Source: an uncultured Porticoccus sp. (lineage in GTDB: Bacteria > Pseudomonadota > Gammaproteobacteria > Pseudomonadales > Porticoccaceae). From it: DNA of 64,000 nt. How positions within the stretch are numbered: position 1 is the first letter of the stretch; each line of letters starts with the position of its first letter. The notes under the pieces were generated by a model. The model did not search any database. It was not told the origin of the DNA and saw only the letters and a list, made by a program, of their open reading frames with translations. The position numbers and the translations under genes are program-made. Positions 16,646 through 24,937 of the stretch are shown one piece after another. The stretch spans positions 1-64,000 of the forward strand of contig CAMYLT010000004.1 in assembly GCA_947259505.1 (NCBI GenBank). The letters run 5' to 3'.

Positions 16646-16861
16646 AGACAGAAAGTCCAAAAAATTGCCGGAACCGGCATAACGGCCAGGATGGCCAGAG
16701 CGGCGCCAGTCTATCACTCACCCCTTTCGGCGAATAGCTGTGCAGCTGTCGCCAGCTCACACTGCCAACTGATTCACAGAACCACCGCTCACCCCCCGCT
16801 TTGCTTTGCGCTATCAATGTGTAAACTGATCCCACTCCTTTCCAGGCCTTGGGCAAATACC

Positions 16862-17254
16862 ATGAAAAAATTGCTGATTGTTTTCGCCGCCGGCTGTGTC
16901 GGCGCACTGGCCAACAGCCTTACCGTCTGGTTGTTTGGCGACTCTGGCATCTCGGCAACCTTAGGTGTCGCCATCGCTCCAGGCCTTTCGCCCCAGTGGC
17001 TTTACCCGAGGCTTGTCTGGGGAGGACTGTGGGGACTGCTGTTTGCCCTGCCCATGTTGCAATCGCGACTGTTCTGGAAAGGCACCCTGCTCAGCCTTCT
17101 GCCAACAGCAGTGCAACTGTTCATCATCTTCCCCTTCAAAGCGCACAAGGGAATAGCCGGACTGGAACTGGGTCTGCTGACGCCTCTGCTGGTACTGTTT
17201 TTTAACTGGGTATGGGGCATAGCCACTGCACTGACCATTAAACTGGCAAAATAA
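16862..17254 (+). CDS. uncharacterised four-helix membrane protein
   Basis: A 130-residue integral membrane protein with about four hydrophobic segments (4-25, 45-65, 75-95, 105-125). It opens MKKLLIVFAAGCVGALANSL, like an inner-membrane protein with an uncleaved first helix. WLYPRLVWGGLWGLLFALP in the second segment and FKAHKGIAGLELG before the last are the most distinctive parts. I do not recognise a characterised family. The start at 16862 is chosen because the upstream part of the open frame (from 16634) overlaps the divergent DUF4197 gene and is not protein-like. Confidence 0.68.
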   Translation: MKKLLIVFAAGCVGALANSLTVWLFGDSGISATLGVAIAPGLSPQWLYPRLVWGGLWGLLFALPMLQSRLFWKGTLLSLLPTAVQLFIIFPFKAHKGIAGLELGLLTPLLVLFFNWVWGIATALTIKLAK

Positions 17255-17315
17255 TTCTTCATCAATTTCTGACAAATACCTATAACAACACCAGACAGAC
17301 ACATAGGGGGTTACC

Positions 17316-18338
17316 ATGAGTACTCAGATCAACCGACAAGTGATTCTCACGTCACGTCCCACCGACATCCCTCAGGCAGAACACTTCGATATCATTGAAA
17401 CCGCCGTACCTGCGATTACAGAAGGCCAGGTTCTCGTGCGCAATCTCTACCTGTCGGTCGAGCCCGCCATGCGCGGTTGGGTCAGCGCCGTGGCCAATTA
17501 TTCCGAGCCCGTTGCCTTGGGTGGCGTGATGCGTTCCCTGACAGTGGGCAAGGTGCTTGAGTCCCGCCACCCTGACTATCAATGCGGCGATATCGTCACC
17601 GGCATGTTTGGCTGGCAGGACTACGCAGCCATTGCCGGCAACACCGTACAGCGCAAAGTCGAGGACAACGGCCTGCCGATCTCAACCGCCCTTGGCGTGC
17701 TGGGCATCAACGGTGTAACGGCTTATTTCGGGCTACTCGATATAGCTCAACCAAAACCAGGGGATACTGTGGTGGTGTCCACTGCAGCCGGTGCCGTGGG
17801 TTCCTGTGTCGGTCAACTGGCCAAATTGCATGGCTGCCGCACCGTCGGCATTACCGGGGGAACTGAAAAAGTCCGCCTGTGCCAGGAGGAGTTTCAATAC
17901 GATGCCGCTATCGACTACCGTCATGACAATCTCGACGAGGCACTGGCAAAAGCCTGTCCGAATGGCGTGGATGTGTATTTTGATAATACCTGCGGCCCTA
18001 TCAGCGACGCCGTGATGAAACAGATCAATGTGGGCGCACGCATTACCCTTTGTGGCACAGCCTCCATTACCAATTGGGACCCGATCCCTCTCGGCCCCCG
18101 CGTACAGAGACAACTGCTGGTGAACCGCGCCCGCATGCAGGGCTTCCTGGTCTTTGATTACGCCGAGCGCTACGGTGAAGCCATTGCAGCACTGACCCCC
18201 TGGATTCGCGACAACAACATTAGTTATCGGGAGGACATCCTGGACGGCATCGACAAAGCGCCTGATGCCATTGCCAGCCTGTACCGTGGCGACAACCTGG
18301 GCAAACGTCTGATCCGCATCGCCAATGAGGCTGCTTGA
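17316..18338 (+). CDS. NADP-dependent oxidoreductase, CurA/leukotriene B4 dehydrogenase type
   Basis: A 340-residue zinc-independent medium-chain reductase. The N-terminal block NLYLSVEPAMRGWVS and the central nucleotide-binding part PGDTVVVSTAAGAVGSCVGQ (about 147-166) are typical of the CurA/PTGR family. These enzymes reduce the C=C bond of alpha,beta-unsaturated ketones or aldehydes with NADPH. There are no structural-zinc cysteines. A good GGGGG ribosome site lies upstream. It precedes metY by 93 bases, but metY has its own promoter, so the two are probably independent. Confidence 0.88.
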   Translation: MSTQINRQVILTSRPTDIPQAEHFDIIETAVPAITEGQVLVRNLYLSVEPAMRGWVSAVANYSEPVALGGVMRSLTVGKVLESRHPDYQCGDIVTGMFGWQDYAAIAGNTVQRKVEDNGLPISTALGVLGINGVTAYFGLLDIAQPKPGDTVVVSTAAGAVGSCVGQLAKLHGCRTVGITGGTEKVRLCQEEFQYDAAIDYRHDNLDEALAKACPNGVDVYFDNTCGPISDAVMKQINVGARITLCGTASITNWDPIPLGPRVQRQLLVNRARMQGFLVFDYAERYGEAIAALTPWIRDNNISYREDILDGIDKAPDAIASLYRGDNLGKRLIRIANEAA

Positions 18339-18355
18339 AGTTGTTGGCCACCACT

Positions 18356-18383
18356 TTGCACCCGCTCCGGCGGGCGCTATAGT
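18356..18383 (+). promoter_or_regulatory. sigma-70-type promoter of metY
   Basis: TTGCAC (18356-18361) and TATAGT (18378-18383) with a 16-base spacer, about 45 bases before the metY ATG. The leader is too short for a SAM riboswitch. Confidence 0.5.
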
Positions 18384-18431
18384 GACCCACTCCACAGCTA
18401 TTCCTAATAATTCCGACACAGGGATGACGCG

Positions 18432-19706
18432 ATGAAACTCGAATCACTGGCGCTGCACTGCGGCTACGACTCTGAACCCACCACCAAGGCGGCGGCGGTA
18501 CCCATCTACCAGACCACCTCCTATACCTTCGATAACACCCAGCACGGTGCCGACTTGTTTGACCTCAAGGTACAGGGCAACATCTACACCCGTATCATGA
18601 ATCCCACCACCGCCGTGCTAGAGCAACGACTCGCGGCAATGGAGGGTGGTATTGGCGCTCTGGCCGTGGCCTCGGGAATGGCCGCGATCACCTACGCGAT
18701 CCAGTGCCTCTGTACCGTGGGCGACAACATCCTCAGTACCAGCCAGCTCTACGGTGGCACCTACAACCTGTTTGCACACTCTCTGCCCAACCAGGGTATT
18801 GAAGTCCGCATGCTGGCCCACGATGATTTCGAGGGCTTTGAAAAGAGCATCGACAGCAAAACCAAAGCTATTTTCTGCGAGTCCATCGGTAACCCGGCGG
18901 GCAATATCGTCGATATTGTACGGCTGGCAGATATTGCCCAGCGCGCAGGTGTTCCCTTGATTGTGGATAACACCGTGGCGACCCCCTTCCTGTGTCGCCC
19001 GATTGAATTGGGAGCGGACATCGTGGTGCACTCCCTGACCAAATATATTGGCGGGCACGGCACCTCCATCGGCGGCATTATTATCGATTCCGGCAAATTC
19101 GACTGGGCAGCCCACAAGGAACGCTTTCCCATTTTCAGTCAGCCGGATCCCTCCTACCACGGGGTGGTCTACACCGAGGCGCTGGGGCCGGCGGCCTATA
19201 TCGGCCGCTGTCGGGTAGTGCCGCTGCGCAATACCGGTGCCGCGCTATCACCCATGAATACCTTCCTGATTCTGCAGGGGCTGGAAACCCTGGGGCTGCG
19301 CATGGAGCGCCACTGCGCCAATGCCGAGCAGGCCGCCCGCTATCTGCAGGCACACCCCAAGGTCAGCTGGGTCAATTACGCCACCCTGCCGGACAGCCCC
19401 TACCACGCCACCTGCCAGAAAATCACCGGCGGCAAAGCCTCCGGCATTCTCAGTTTCGGCATCAACGGTGGCCGCGAAGCCGGCGCCCAGTTTATCGATG
19501 CACTGCAAATGATCCTGCGGCTGGTGAATATCGGTGATGCCAAATCACTGGCCTGCCATCCCGCCACCACGACCCACCGCCAGCTCAATGAGGAAGAACT
19601 GGCAAAAGCGGGCGTCAGTGCTGATTTGGTCCGCATTTCAGTCGGCATCGAGAATATCGACGATATCATCAGCGATATTGCCCAAGCTCTTGATGCAGTG
19701 ACCTAG
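18432..19706 (+). CDS. metY: O-acetylhomoserine sulfhydrylase
   Basis: A 424-residue PLP enzyme of the Cys/Met metabolism family. It shows the start block TKAAAVPIYQTTSYTFDN (18-35), YTRIMNPTTAVLEQRLA (52-68), and Lys204 in VVHSLTKYIGGHG as the PLP lysine. Its length (about 425) and the sequence TFDNTQHGADLFDLK favour O-acetylhomoserine aminocarboxypropyltransferase (MetY) over MetB/MetC, which are nearer 380-400. It makes homocysteine from O-acetylhomoserine and sulfide in the cytoplasm. The GGGATGACGCG region provides a ribosome site. A hairpin follows at 19725-19754. Confidence 0.92.
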   Translation: MKLESLALHCGYDSEPTTKAAAVPIYQTTSYTFDNTQHGADLFDLKVQGNIYTRIMNPTTAVLEQRLAAMEGGIGALAVASGMAAITYAIQCLCTVGDNILSTSQLYGGTYNLFAHSLPNQGIEVRMLAHDDFEGFEKSIDSKTKAIFCESIGNPAGNIVDIVRLADIAQRAGVPLIVDNTVATPFLCRPIELGADIVVHSLTKYIGGHGTSIGGIIIDSGKFDWAAHKERFPIFSQPDPSYHGVVYTEALGPAAYIGRCRVVPLRNTGAALSPMNTFLILQGLETLGLRMERHCANAEQAARYLQAHPKVSWVNYATLPDSPYHATCQKITGGKASGILSFGINGGREAGAQFIDALQMILRLVNIGDAKSLACHPATTTHRQLNEEELAKAGVSADLVRISVGIENIDDIISDIAQALDAVT

Positions 19707-19724
19707 CCCACCCCATATATCCCC

Positions 19725-19754
19725 GGGGTAACCAAGCTGGCAATTGGCTACCCC
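19725..19754 (+). terminator. hairpin after metY
   Basis: GGGGTAACCAA (19725-19735) pairs with TTGGCTACCCC (19744-19754) with one A/C mismatch and an 8-base loop. No T-run follows, so termination strength is uncertain. Confidence 0.45.
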
Positions 19755-19810
19755 GCTGCACTACGGTATGGTACCCGTTTCCTGCCCGACACCTTGGATA
19801 CCTCCTTTTC

Positions 19811-21523
19811 ATGCCAACCTCCTATCTCGCGGACATTATTGCCCTCCTCGTAGCTGCCGTAGTTGCTGTTCCACTAGCACAGGCTTTGAGACTCGGTGCC
19901 GTGCCCGGCTTTTTACTCGCAGGTGTAATTGTTGGGCCTTCGGGCTTGGGGTTAATCAGCAACATCGACGACATAAGCCACCTGTCAGAAATCGGCGTTG
20001 TGTTCCTGTTGTTTATCATCGGCATTGAGATGAAACCCTCCATGCTGTGGCAGATGCGGCGACTGGTTTTTGGTTTAGGGTCCTTGCAGGTAATTTTTAC
20101 CGGCCTATTGTTTAGCGCCCTCGCTTACTTCGTATTTAACATTCCCGTCAATGCCGCAATTCTGATTGGGCCAACACTGGCTTTGTCCTCGACCGCCTTT
20201 GTGGTGCAACTGATCGCCGGGCAAAAACTGCTCACCTCCAGCTACGGTCGTTCTTCCATTGCCGTATTGCTGATGCAAGATCTCGCAGTAGTGCCGTTGT
20301 TGGCACTGGTGCCGCTGTTGTCGGCAACAGAATTAACGGTCAACGAAGATATATGGCTCACCTTGATAGAATCAGTTGCGATCGTCACCATGGTCGTTTT
20401 TCTGGGACGCTATTTCTTACACCCGATCTTGCACCGGGTCGCACTCTCAGGCAGCCCCGAAGTATTTACAGCTTCGGCTGTGCTGATAGTAATGGGCACA
20501 GCATTAGCGACTGAGCATGCAGGGCTGTCCATGGCCATGGGAGCCTTTCTGGCCGGCATGTTGATATCCGACTCTTTTTACCGCCATCAGGTTATTGCCG
20601 AGATCCAGCCCTTTCGCGGCCTCCTGCTCGGCATGTTCTTCATGTCTATGGGCATGTCACTGAATATTCAGTTGCTACTCGACATGCCCTTGCTCACCCT
20701 GGCACTGCTAGTCCTGTTGATCGCCGTGAAGGTTGCTGCGCTGTTTCCGACCGGCTTTCTGTTTGGACTGAAAATCAAAAGTAGTCTTGCTGTTTCACTG
20801 ATACTGGCACAAAGCGGCGAATTTTCACTGGTGCTATTTTCTCTCGCGCATCAGTCAGGGCTGCTACCTACCGAGCTATTCCAACAATTGTTGCTAGTGG
20901 TGCTACTGAGTATGCTGATCACCCCACTTCTGGCTCGCTGGGCAGAACAACTTGCCAAAGCAACAGACAAAAGAGCAGATGCCACCGACCAGGATATCCA
21001 TGAAGCGCCAATAGTCTTGGCTGGCTTTGGGCGCGTAGGCCATAGCATTGGCGAAATACTGGCTCGCTCAGACAAGCCTTTTGTGGCACTGGACAGCAAC
21101 GCAGCCAACGTCAACCGTGAGCGAGCCAACGGCCATCCAGTTTATTTTGGCGATGTGCGCAAACCTGAAGTTCTGAAATCTGCCGGCGCCAGTAATGCCA
21201 AAGTCATCATTGTCACCATCAATGATCCGGAGGCCACCGAAGAAATTGTGGCATCTCTGCGACAAACCTACCCGGATAAACATGTTTACGCTCGAGGCCA
21301 CAGCCTCACTCAATGCCAACTCCTCAGCCAGCTGGGTGCCACGGGTGTGGTTTCAGAGAATATCGAGGCAAGTCTCGAACTCGCTCGCATGGCCCTAACA
21401 AGTCTGGGCGTACAGGAGGATCAGCTTAATGACACCATCGGAGACTTCCGCCGCACCTGCCACGCCCGCATTGACTCTCCCGCGCCGATTCACGCCAACA
21501 CCACAGTTAAAGACCACCATTAA
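19811..21523 (+). CDS. CPA2-family cation:proton antiporter with TrkA-N domain (Kef-like)
   Basis: A 570-residue transporter. Residues about 5-385 form a Na+/H+ exchanger-type membrane domain of 12-13 helices, with PGFLLAGVIVGPSGLG near 34 and LALSSTAFVVQL near 120. Residues about 395-515 form a TrkA-N (RCK) domain with the Rossmann motif LAGFGRVGHSIG. This is the KefB/KefC layout: K+ or Na+ efflux against protons in the inner membrane, gated by nucleotide or thiol ligands. The residue pattern does not tell which ion is moved. No KefF/KefG partner is adjacent, so glutathione-adduct gating is uncertain. Confidence 0.88.
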   Translation: MPTSYLADIIALLVAAVVAVPLAQALRLGAVPGFLLAGVIVGPSGLGLISNIDDISHLSEIGVVFLLFIIGIEMKPSMLWQMRRLVFGLGSLQVIFTGLLFSALAYFVFNIPVNAAILIGPTLALSSTAFVVQLIAGQKLLTSSYGRSSIAVLLMQDLAVVPLLALVPLLSATELTVNEDIWLTLIESVAIVTMVVFLGRYFLHPILHRVALSGSPEVFTASAVLIVMGTALATEHAGLSMAMGAFLAGMLISDSFYRHQVIAEIQPFRGLLLGMFFMSMGMSLNIQLLLDMPLLTLALLVLLIAVKVAALFPTGFLFGLKIKSSLAVSLILAQSGEFSLVLFSLAHQSGLLPTELFQQLLLVVLLSMLITPLLARWAEQLAKATDKRADATDQDIHEAPIVLAGFGRVGHSIGEILARSDKPFVALDSNAANVNRERANGHPVYFGDVRKPEVLKSAGASNAKVIIVTINDPEATEEIVASLRQTYPDKHVYARGHSLTQCQLLSQLGATGVVSENIEASLELARMALTSLGVQEDQLNDTIGDFRRTCHARIDSPAPIHANTTVKDHH

Positions 21524-21737
21524 GCATAAACACCTCTGAAAATAACTAATATTTTGCTTTCCCTTGAGTGGTAAACCATCTATAGTGGCCACAGCTAGAA
21601 AGTAAGCCCTATCTTTATGTACACCACTTCGTCGTCTTTAGAACCTCGTCCTGTTTCCATAACTACTAGTAATACTTCCAGCGACACCGCCTTTAAAAAG
21701 GCAAATCTTCAAATACAAATTTTTACAGGATAGAGTT

Positions 21738-21944
21738 ATGTCTACTGTTACCGGCACCGTAAAATGGTTTAACGAATCAAAAGGTTTTGGCTTTATTGAG
21801 CGCGAAGGCGGCCCAGATGTGTTCGCACACTTCAGCGCCATTTCCAGCTCAGGATTCAAAACCCTGATTGAAGGCCAACGTGTTCAGTTTACTGTTACAC
21901 AGGGTCAGAAAGGCCCCCAGGCTGAAAACATCGTCGTCATCTGA
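21738..21944 (+). CDS. cold-shock domain protein (CspA family)
   Basis: A 68-residue single cold-shock domain. The RNA-binding motifs are KGFGFIE (residues 15-21) and VFAHFS (29-34), and it begins [14 protein letters not shown]. It binds single-stranded nucleic acid and melts RNA structure. The gene has a 5' non-coding region of more than 150 bases after the antiporter and an ACAGGAT ribosome site, as is usual for cold-inducible csp genes. A UUCG-capped hairpin (21956-21973) and a strong terminator follow. Confidence 0.93.
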   Translation: MSTVTGTVKWFNESKGFGFIEREGGPDVFAHFSAISSSGFKTLIEGQRVQFTVTQGQKGPQAENIVVI

Positions 21945-21955
21945 TAAACGATGTT

Positions 21956-22016
21956 CTTCCGCTTCGGTGGAAGGAATACATAAAAGGGCAAGGTATCTAA
22001 TACCTTGCCCTTTTTT
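21956..22016 (+). terminator. csp 3' structure: UUCG hairpin then rho-independent terminator
   Basis: The first hairpin is CTTCCGC/GTGGAAG (21956-21962 with 21967-21973) closed by the extra-stable TTCG loop. The second is AAAAGGGCAAGGTA/TACCTTGCCCTTTT (21982-21995 with 22001-22014) followed by T residues, a textbook terminator. The first hairpin probably protects the mRNA 3' end. Confidence 0.88.
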
Positions 22017-22067
22017 ATTAACTGTCTATTCTGCTAATAACGTATAAAAAGATCGCAGGAGGTCCCC

Positions 22068-22400
22068 GTGAGCACAGACTTGAATTTTGAAGGTGTCACT
22101 CGCATCAACTGGAAAGATGCCGAGGCCGTAGAAGTCTGCCCAGGTATTTTTGAGAGGAAACTCTGGGCTGGAGAGAATGGTAGCTGGGCTGCTGTATATG
22201 AACTGGCTCCCGGTGCCAAGTTTCCCGGCATTGATCTGCACGACAAGGGGCCAGAACAGATTTTTGTCATCTCGGGCGTTTTTGGTGGTGGCAAGGAGGA
22301 CTATCACGAAGGTGACTTTGTCCACCAACCCAAAAATTCCTCCCATATTCCACAATCAGAAACCGGTTGTACTCTACTGGTGCTTTACCCTGAGGGCTAA
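22068..22400 (+). CDS. cupin-domain protein (ChrR-like)
   Basis: A 110-residue protein formed by one cupin barrel. The sequence WAAVYELAPGAKFPGIDLHDKGPEQ (given as YELAPGAKFPGI and DLHDKGPEQ), then GDFVHQPKNSSHIP, gives the two cupin motifs with metal-ligand type His and Glu residues. It resembles the anti-sigma ChrR C-terminal cupin and related stand-alone ChrR-like proteins. There is no sigma-binding zinc domain. A GGAGG ribosome site precedes the GTG-start region. The substrate is unknown. Confidence 0.82.
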   Translation: MSTDLNFEGVTRINWKDAEAVEVCPGIFERKLWAGENGSWAAVYELAPGAKFPGIDLHDKGPEQIFVISGVFGGGKEDYHEGDFVHQPKNSSHIPQSETGCTLLVLYPEG

Positions 22401-22494
22401 TCTCAGCAAACAACTGAGCAAGGGCCAGCTGGCGTAGCACCTGGCCCCAAGAAAGCCATACTGCGTGTCGATCTTTCCCTTTACTGGAGAATTT

Positions 22495-23145
22495 ATGTCA
22501 TCGCTACGAGTATGCTACCAAACCATTGAGTTTGGCGACGTGGACATCCATGTTCGCACTTTAAGAGACAATCAAGAGTTTGAAGACTCTGAGGGTGCCG
22601 CAGCAAAACTAGGCATCTCCTCAGCCAGCTGGCCCCTCTTTGGCATTGTATGGGACTCTGGCAAGGTGCTCGCACATCACATGTTCGATTACGAAATTGG
22701 CGATAAACGCATCCTGGAATTAGGTTGCGGTATCGGGCTCGCCAGTCTGGTGCTAAATCACCGCGATGCTGATATTACGGCTACCGATTATCATCCGGAG
22801 GCAGGCAAGTTTCTGGAAGAGAACGTGCGGCTCAACGAAGGCGAAGACATCCCCTTTGTGCGCACAGGCTGGGCCGATGAGGATAAAGACCTCGGGCTAT
22901 TTGATCTCATTATCGGCAGCGACGTATTGTACGAGCGAGAACATGTAGAACTTTTGTCCGAGTTCATTGAGCTGCACGCCCAGCCTCACTGCGAAGTAGT
23001 CATCGTCGACCCAGGACGTGGTCACCATGCACCATTCAGTAAAAAAATGGTGCGATTGGGATACAGCCATAGCCAAGCCAAACCCGACCACTGCCATTAC
23101 CTTCCACAACCTTTCTCAGGGCAAATCCTGCACTATCAACGTTAA
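22495..23145 (+). CDS. class I SAM-dependent methyltransferase (METTL21/Methyltransf_16 type)
   Basis: A 216-residue methyltransferase. Motif I is ILELGCGIGLASLVL (about 71-85) and is followed by ITATDYHPEAGKFLEENV, the acidic residue of motif II. DLIIGSDVLYERE (about 139-151) is the post-motif II block seen in METTL21 and Nnt1-like protein-lysine methyltransferases. Members in bacteria are poorly studied; a protein target is likely but not shown. The start at 22495 has a CTGGAGA ribosome site; the longer frame from 22465 adds ten residues with no support. Confidence 0.85.
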   Translation: MSSLRVCYQTIEFGDVDIHVRTLRDNQEFEDSEGAAAKLGISSASWPLFGIVWDSGKVLAHHMFDYEIGDKRILELGCGIGLASLVLNHRDADITATDYHPEAGKFLEENVRLNEGEDIPFVRTGWADEDKDLGLFDLIIGSDVLYEREHVELLSEFIELHAQPHCEVVIVDPGRGHHAPFSKKMVRLGYSHSQAKPDHCHYLPQPFSGQILHYQR

Positions 23146-23250
23146 CCCGGCTTCTAGCGCTATCAACCCAGGCTATTGTTTGGCCAATCTCTAACGTCTG
23201 TTATGGTTCTAGCCTGCTCTCAACATAGAACGATAGGGAGAGGCAATAAT

Positions 23251-23637
23251 ATGCGTTATTCAGGGAGCTGCCATTGCGGCGCCGTCACCTTTGAAGTGGA
23301 TGCACCGGAACAGGTTGAAGTCGAAGACTGTAACTGTTCCATCTGTGCCAAGTCCGGTTACCTGCACCTGATCGTGCCAAAGAAGAACTTCAGACTGTTG
23401 AGTGGCGAGGAGCAGCTGCAGACTTACACCTTTAACAGTGGCGTGGCCAAACATACCTTTTGCCGTATTTGTGGCATCAAGCCGTTTTACATCCCCCGCT
23501 CCAACCCGGATGGCGTGGACGTCAACCTGCGCTGCTTGAATGAACAGCCAAAATCCATAACCATAGTCCACTTCGACGGGCAGAACTGGGAACAGCACGC
23601 CCACACCCTGGCCCACAAAAGCCAGGAACCACAATAA
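23251..23637 (+). CDS. GFA family (CENP-V/Gfa-like) zinc protein
   Basis: A 128-residue protein with the GFA zinc-binding cysteines: CHCGAV (residues 7-12), CNCSICAKSGY (28-38) and CRICGIKPFY (73-82). The family is named after glutathione-dependent formaldehyde-activating enzyme, but most members lack a proven reaction. The start at 23251 is preferred over 23176 because the ORF begins directly with the cysteine motif and AGGGAGAGG lies upstream. It is followed 75 bases later by the serine hydrolase. Confidence 0.88.
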   Translation: MRYSGSCHCGAVTFEVDAPEQVEVEDCNCSICAKSGYLHLIVPKKNFRLLSGEEQLQTYTFNSGVAKHTFCRICGIKPFYIPRSNPDGVDVNLRCLNEQPKSITIVHFDGQNWEQHAHTLAHKSQEPQ

Positions 23638-23712
23638 AAAAACCACACCCATTGCCCGACCCGTAGAAAATAATGACAAGGGTCGGCAAACACATAACCA
23701 GAGGGGATAACC

Positions 23713-24891
23713 ATGAGTGATTCACTGCGCCATGCGGCGGATACTGTGCTGCACAATGCCGTTCACCAGGCGGGCGGTGTGCCCGGGGTGGTGGCCATGG
23801 TCACAGACCGGCAGGGCAATATCTACGAAGGTGCCACCGGGGTCAGGGAAATGGGCAGTGAACAGCCCATGACCACGGATTCCGTGTTTGCCATTTTCTC
23901 CTGTACCAAAGCGTTGACCGGCACCACATTGATGCAACTGGTGGAAGAAGGGCTGGTCAGCCTGGACGACCCCGCCAGGGACTATGTGCCGGAAATTGCC
24001 GACATCCAGGTACTGGACGGCTTCGACAGCAGCGGTCAACCCAGGCTGCGGCCACCGAAATCCGACATCACACTAAACCAGTTGATGCTGCACACCGCCG
24101 GATTTTCCTACGAATTTTTCAGCCATGACGACCTGGCTTTCCGCACCGCCATGGAAACCCCCACAGTGGTATCGAGCACCTTTGACGGCATCAAAACTGT
24201 GCTGCTGTTCGAACCCGGCGAACGCTGGGCCTATGGCGTCAACATCGACTGGATCGGCAAGGTGGTGGAAGCGGTGCGAGGGAAGCGCCTGGGACAGGTG
24301 ATGCAGGAGCGTATCTTTGCGCCACTAGAGATGCAAAACAGCGCATTTGAAATCACCCCCGCCATGCAATCGCGGCTGGCCAGCCTGCACACCCGCGCCG
24401 AAGATGGCCAACTGGCACCCTGGGACCTGATCCTGCCACAGCCCCCGGAGATGGACATGGGCGGCCACGGCCTCTATGCCACGGTAGGTGATTACATGAA
24501 ATTTATCCGTATGTTGCTGAACGATGGCAAAGGCGCCCACGACAGAGTGCTGAAGGCGGAAACAGTGGCGATGATGGCCCGAAACGGACTCGATGGCCTG
24601 CAGAGCGGCGGCTGGAATAGCTCCATCCCGGCGCTGTCAAATGACGGGGAATTCTTTCCCGGCTTGAAGAAATCCTGGGCTTATACCTTTCAGGTCAACG
24701 AGGAAGCCACGCCTTCCGGGCGACCGGCGGGACAATTAATGTGGGCCGGCCTGGCCAACCTGTTTTACTGGATCGACCGGCAAAATGGTATCGGCGGGAT
24801 GTGGGCCTCACAGATACTGCCGTTTCAGGATATCGCCTCATACCCTGGATTTGTCGATTTCGAGTCAGCGATTTATCGCCACCTGAAATAG
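23713..24891 (+). CDS. serine hydrolase, beta-lactamase/EstB type
   Basis: A 392-residue cytoplasmic-looking protein of the class C beta-lactamase fold (no signal peptide). The active-site tetrad SCTK (FAIFSCTKALTG, about residues 58-61) is the SxxK motif, and WAYGVNIDWIG near 175 supplies the YxN motif. Family members hydrolyse short-chain esters or peptides; true beta-lactamase activity is unlikely from this context. AGAGGGG precedes the ATG. It ends next to a strong bidirectional terminator shared with the convergent helicase gene. Confidence 0.87.
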   Translation: MSDSLRHAADTVLHNAVHQAGGVPGVVAMVTDRQGNIYEGATGVREMGSEQPMTTDSVFAIFSCTKALTGTTLMQLVEEGLVSLDDPARDYVPEIADIQVLDGFDSSGQPRLRPPKSDITLNQLMLHTAGFSYEFFSHDDLAFRTAMETPTVVSSTFDGIKTVLLFEPGERWAYGVNIDWIGKVVEAVRGKRLGQVMQERIFAPLEMQNSAFEITPAMQSRLASLHTRAEDGQLAPWDLILPQPPEMDMGGHGLYATVGDYMKFIRMLLNDGKGAHDRVLKAETVAMMARNGLDGLQSGGWNSSIPALSNDGEFFPGLKKSWAYTFQVNEEATPSGRPAGQLMWAGLANLFYWIDRQNGIGGMWASQILPFQDIASYPGFVDFESAIYRHLK

Positions 24892-24895
24892 CAAA

Positions 24896-24929
24896 ACGGC
24901 CCGGATGGAGCGTCCGGGCCGTCTGTTTT
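24896..24929. terminator. bidirectional rho-independent terminator
   Basis: ACGGCCCGGA (24896-24905) pairs with TCCGGGCCGT (24913-24922), with T-rich sequence on the plus side and A-rich sequence on the other side. It serves the convergent serine hydrolase and RhlE-like helicase genes. Confidence 0.85.
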
Positions 24930-24937
24930 ACCTCATG

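Noticed and set aside
18339-18431. Possible SAM or cobalamin riboswitch before metY
   Set aside because: The leader after the candidate promoter is only about 40 bases, too short for these riboswitches.
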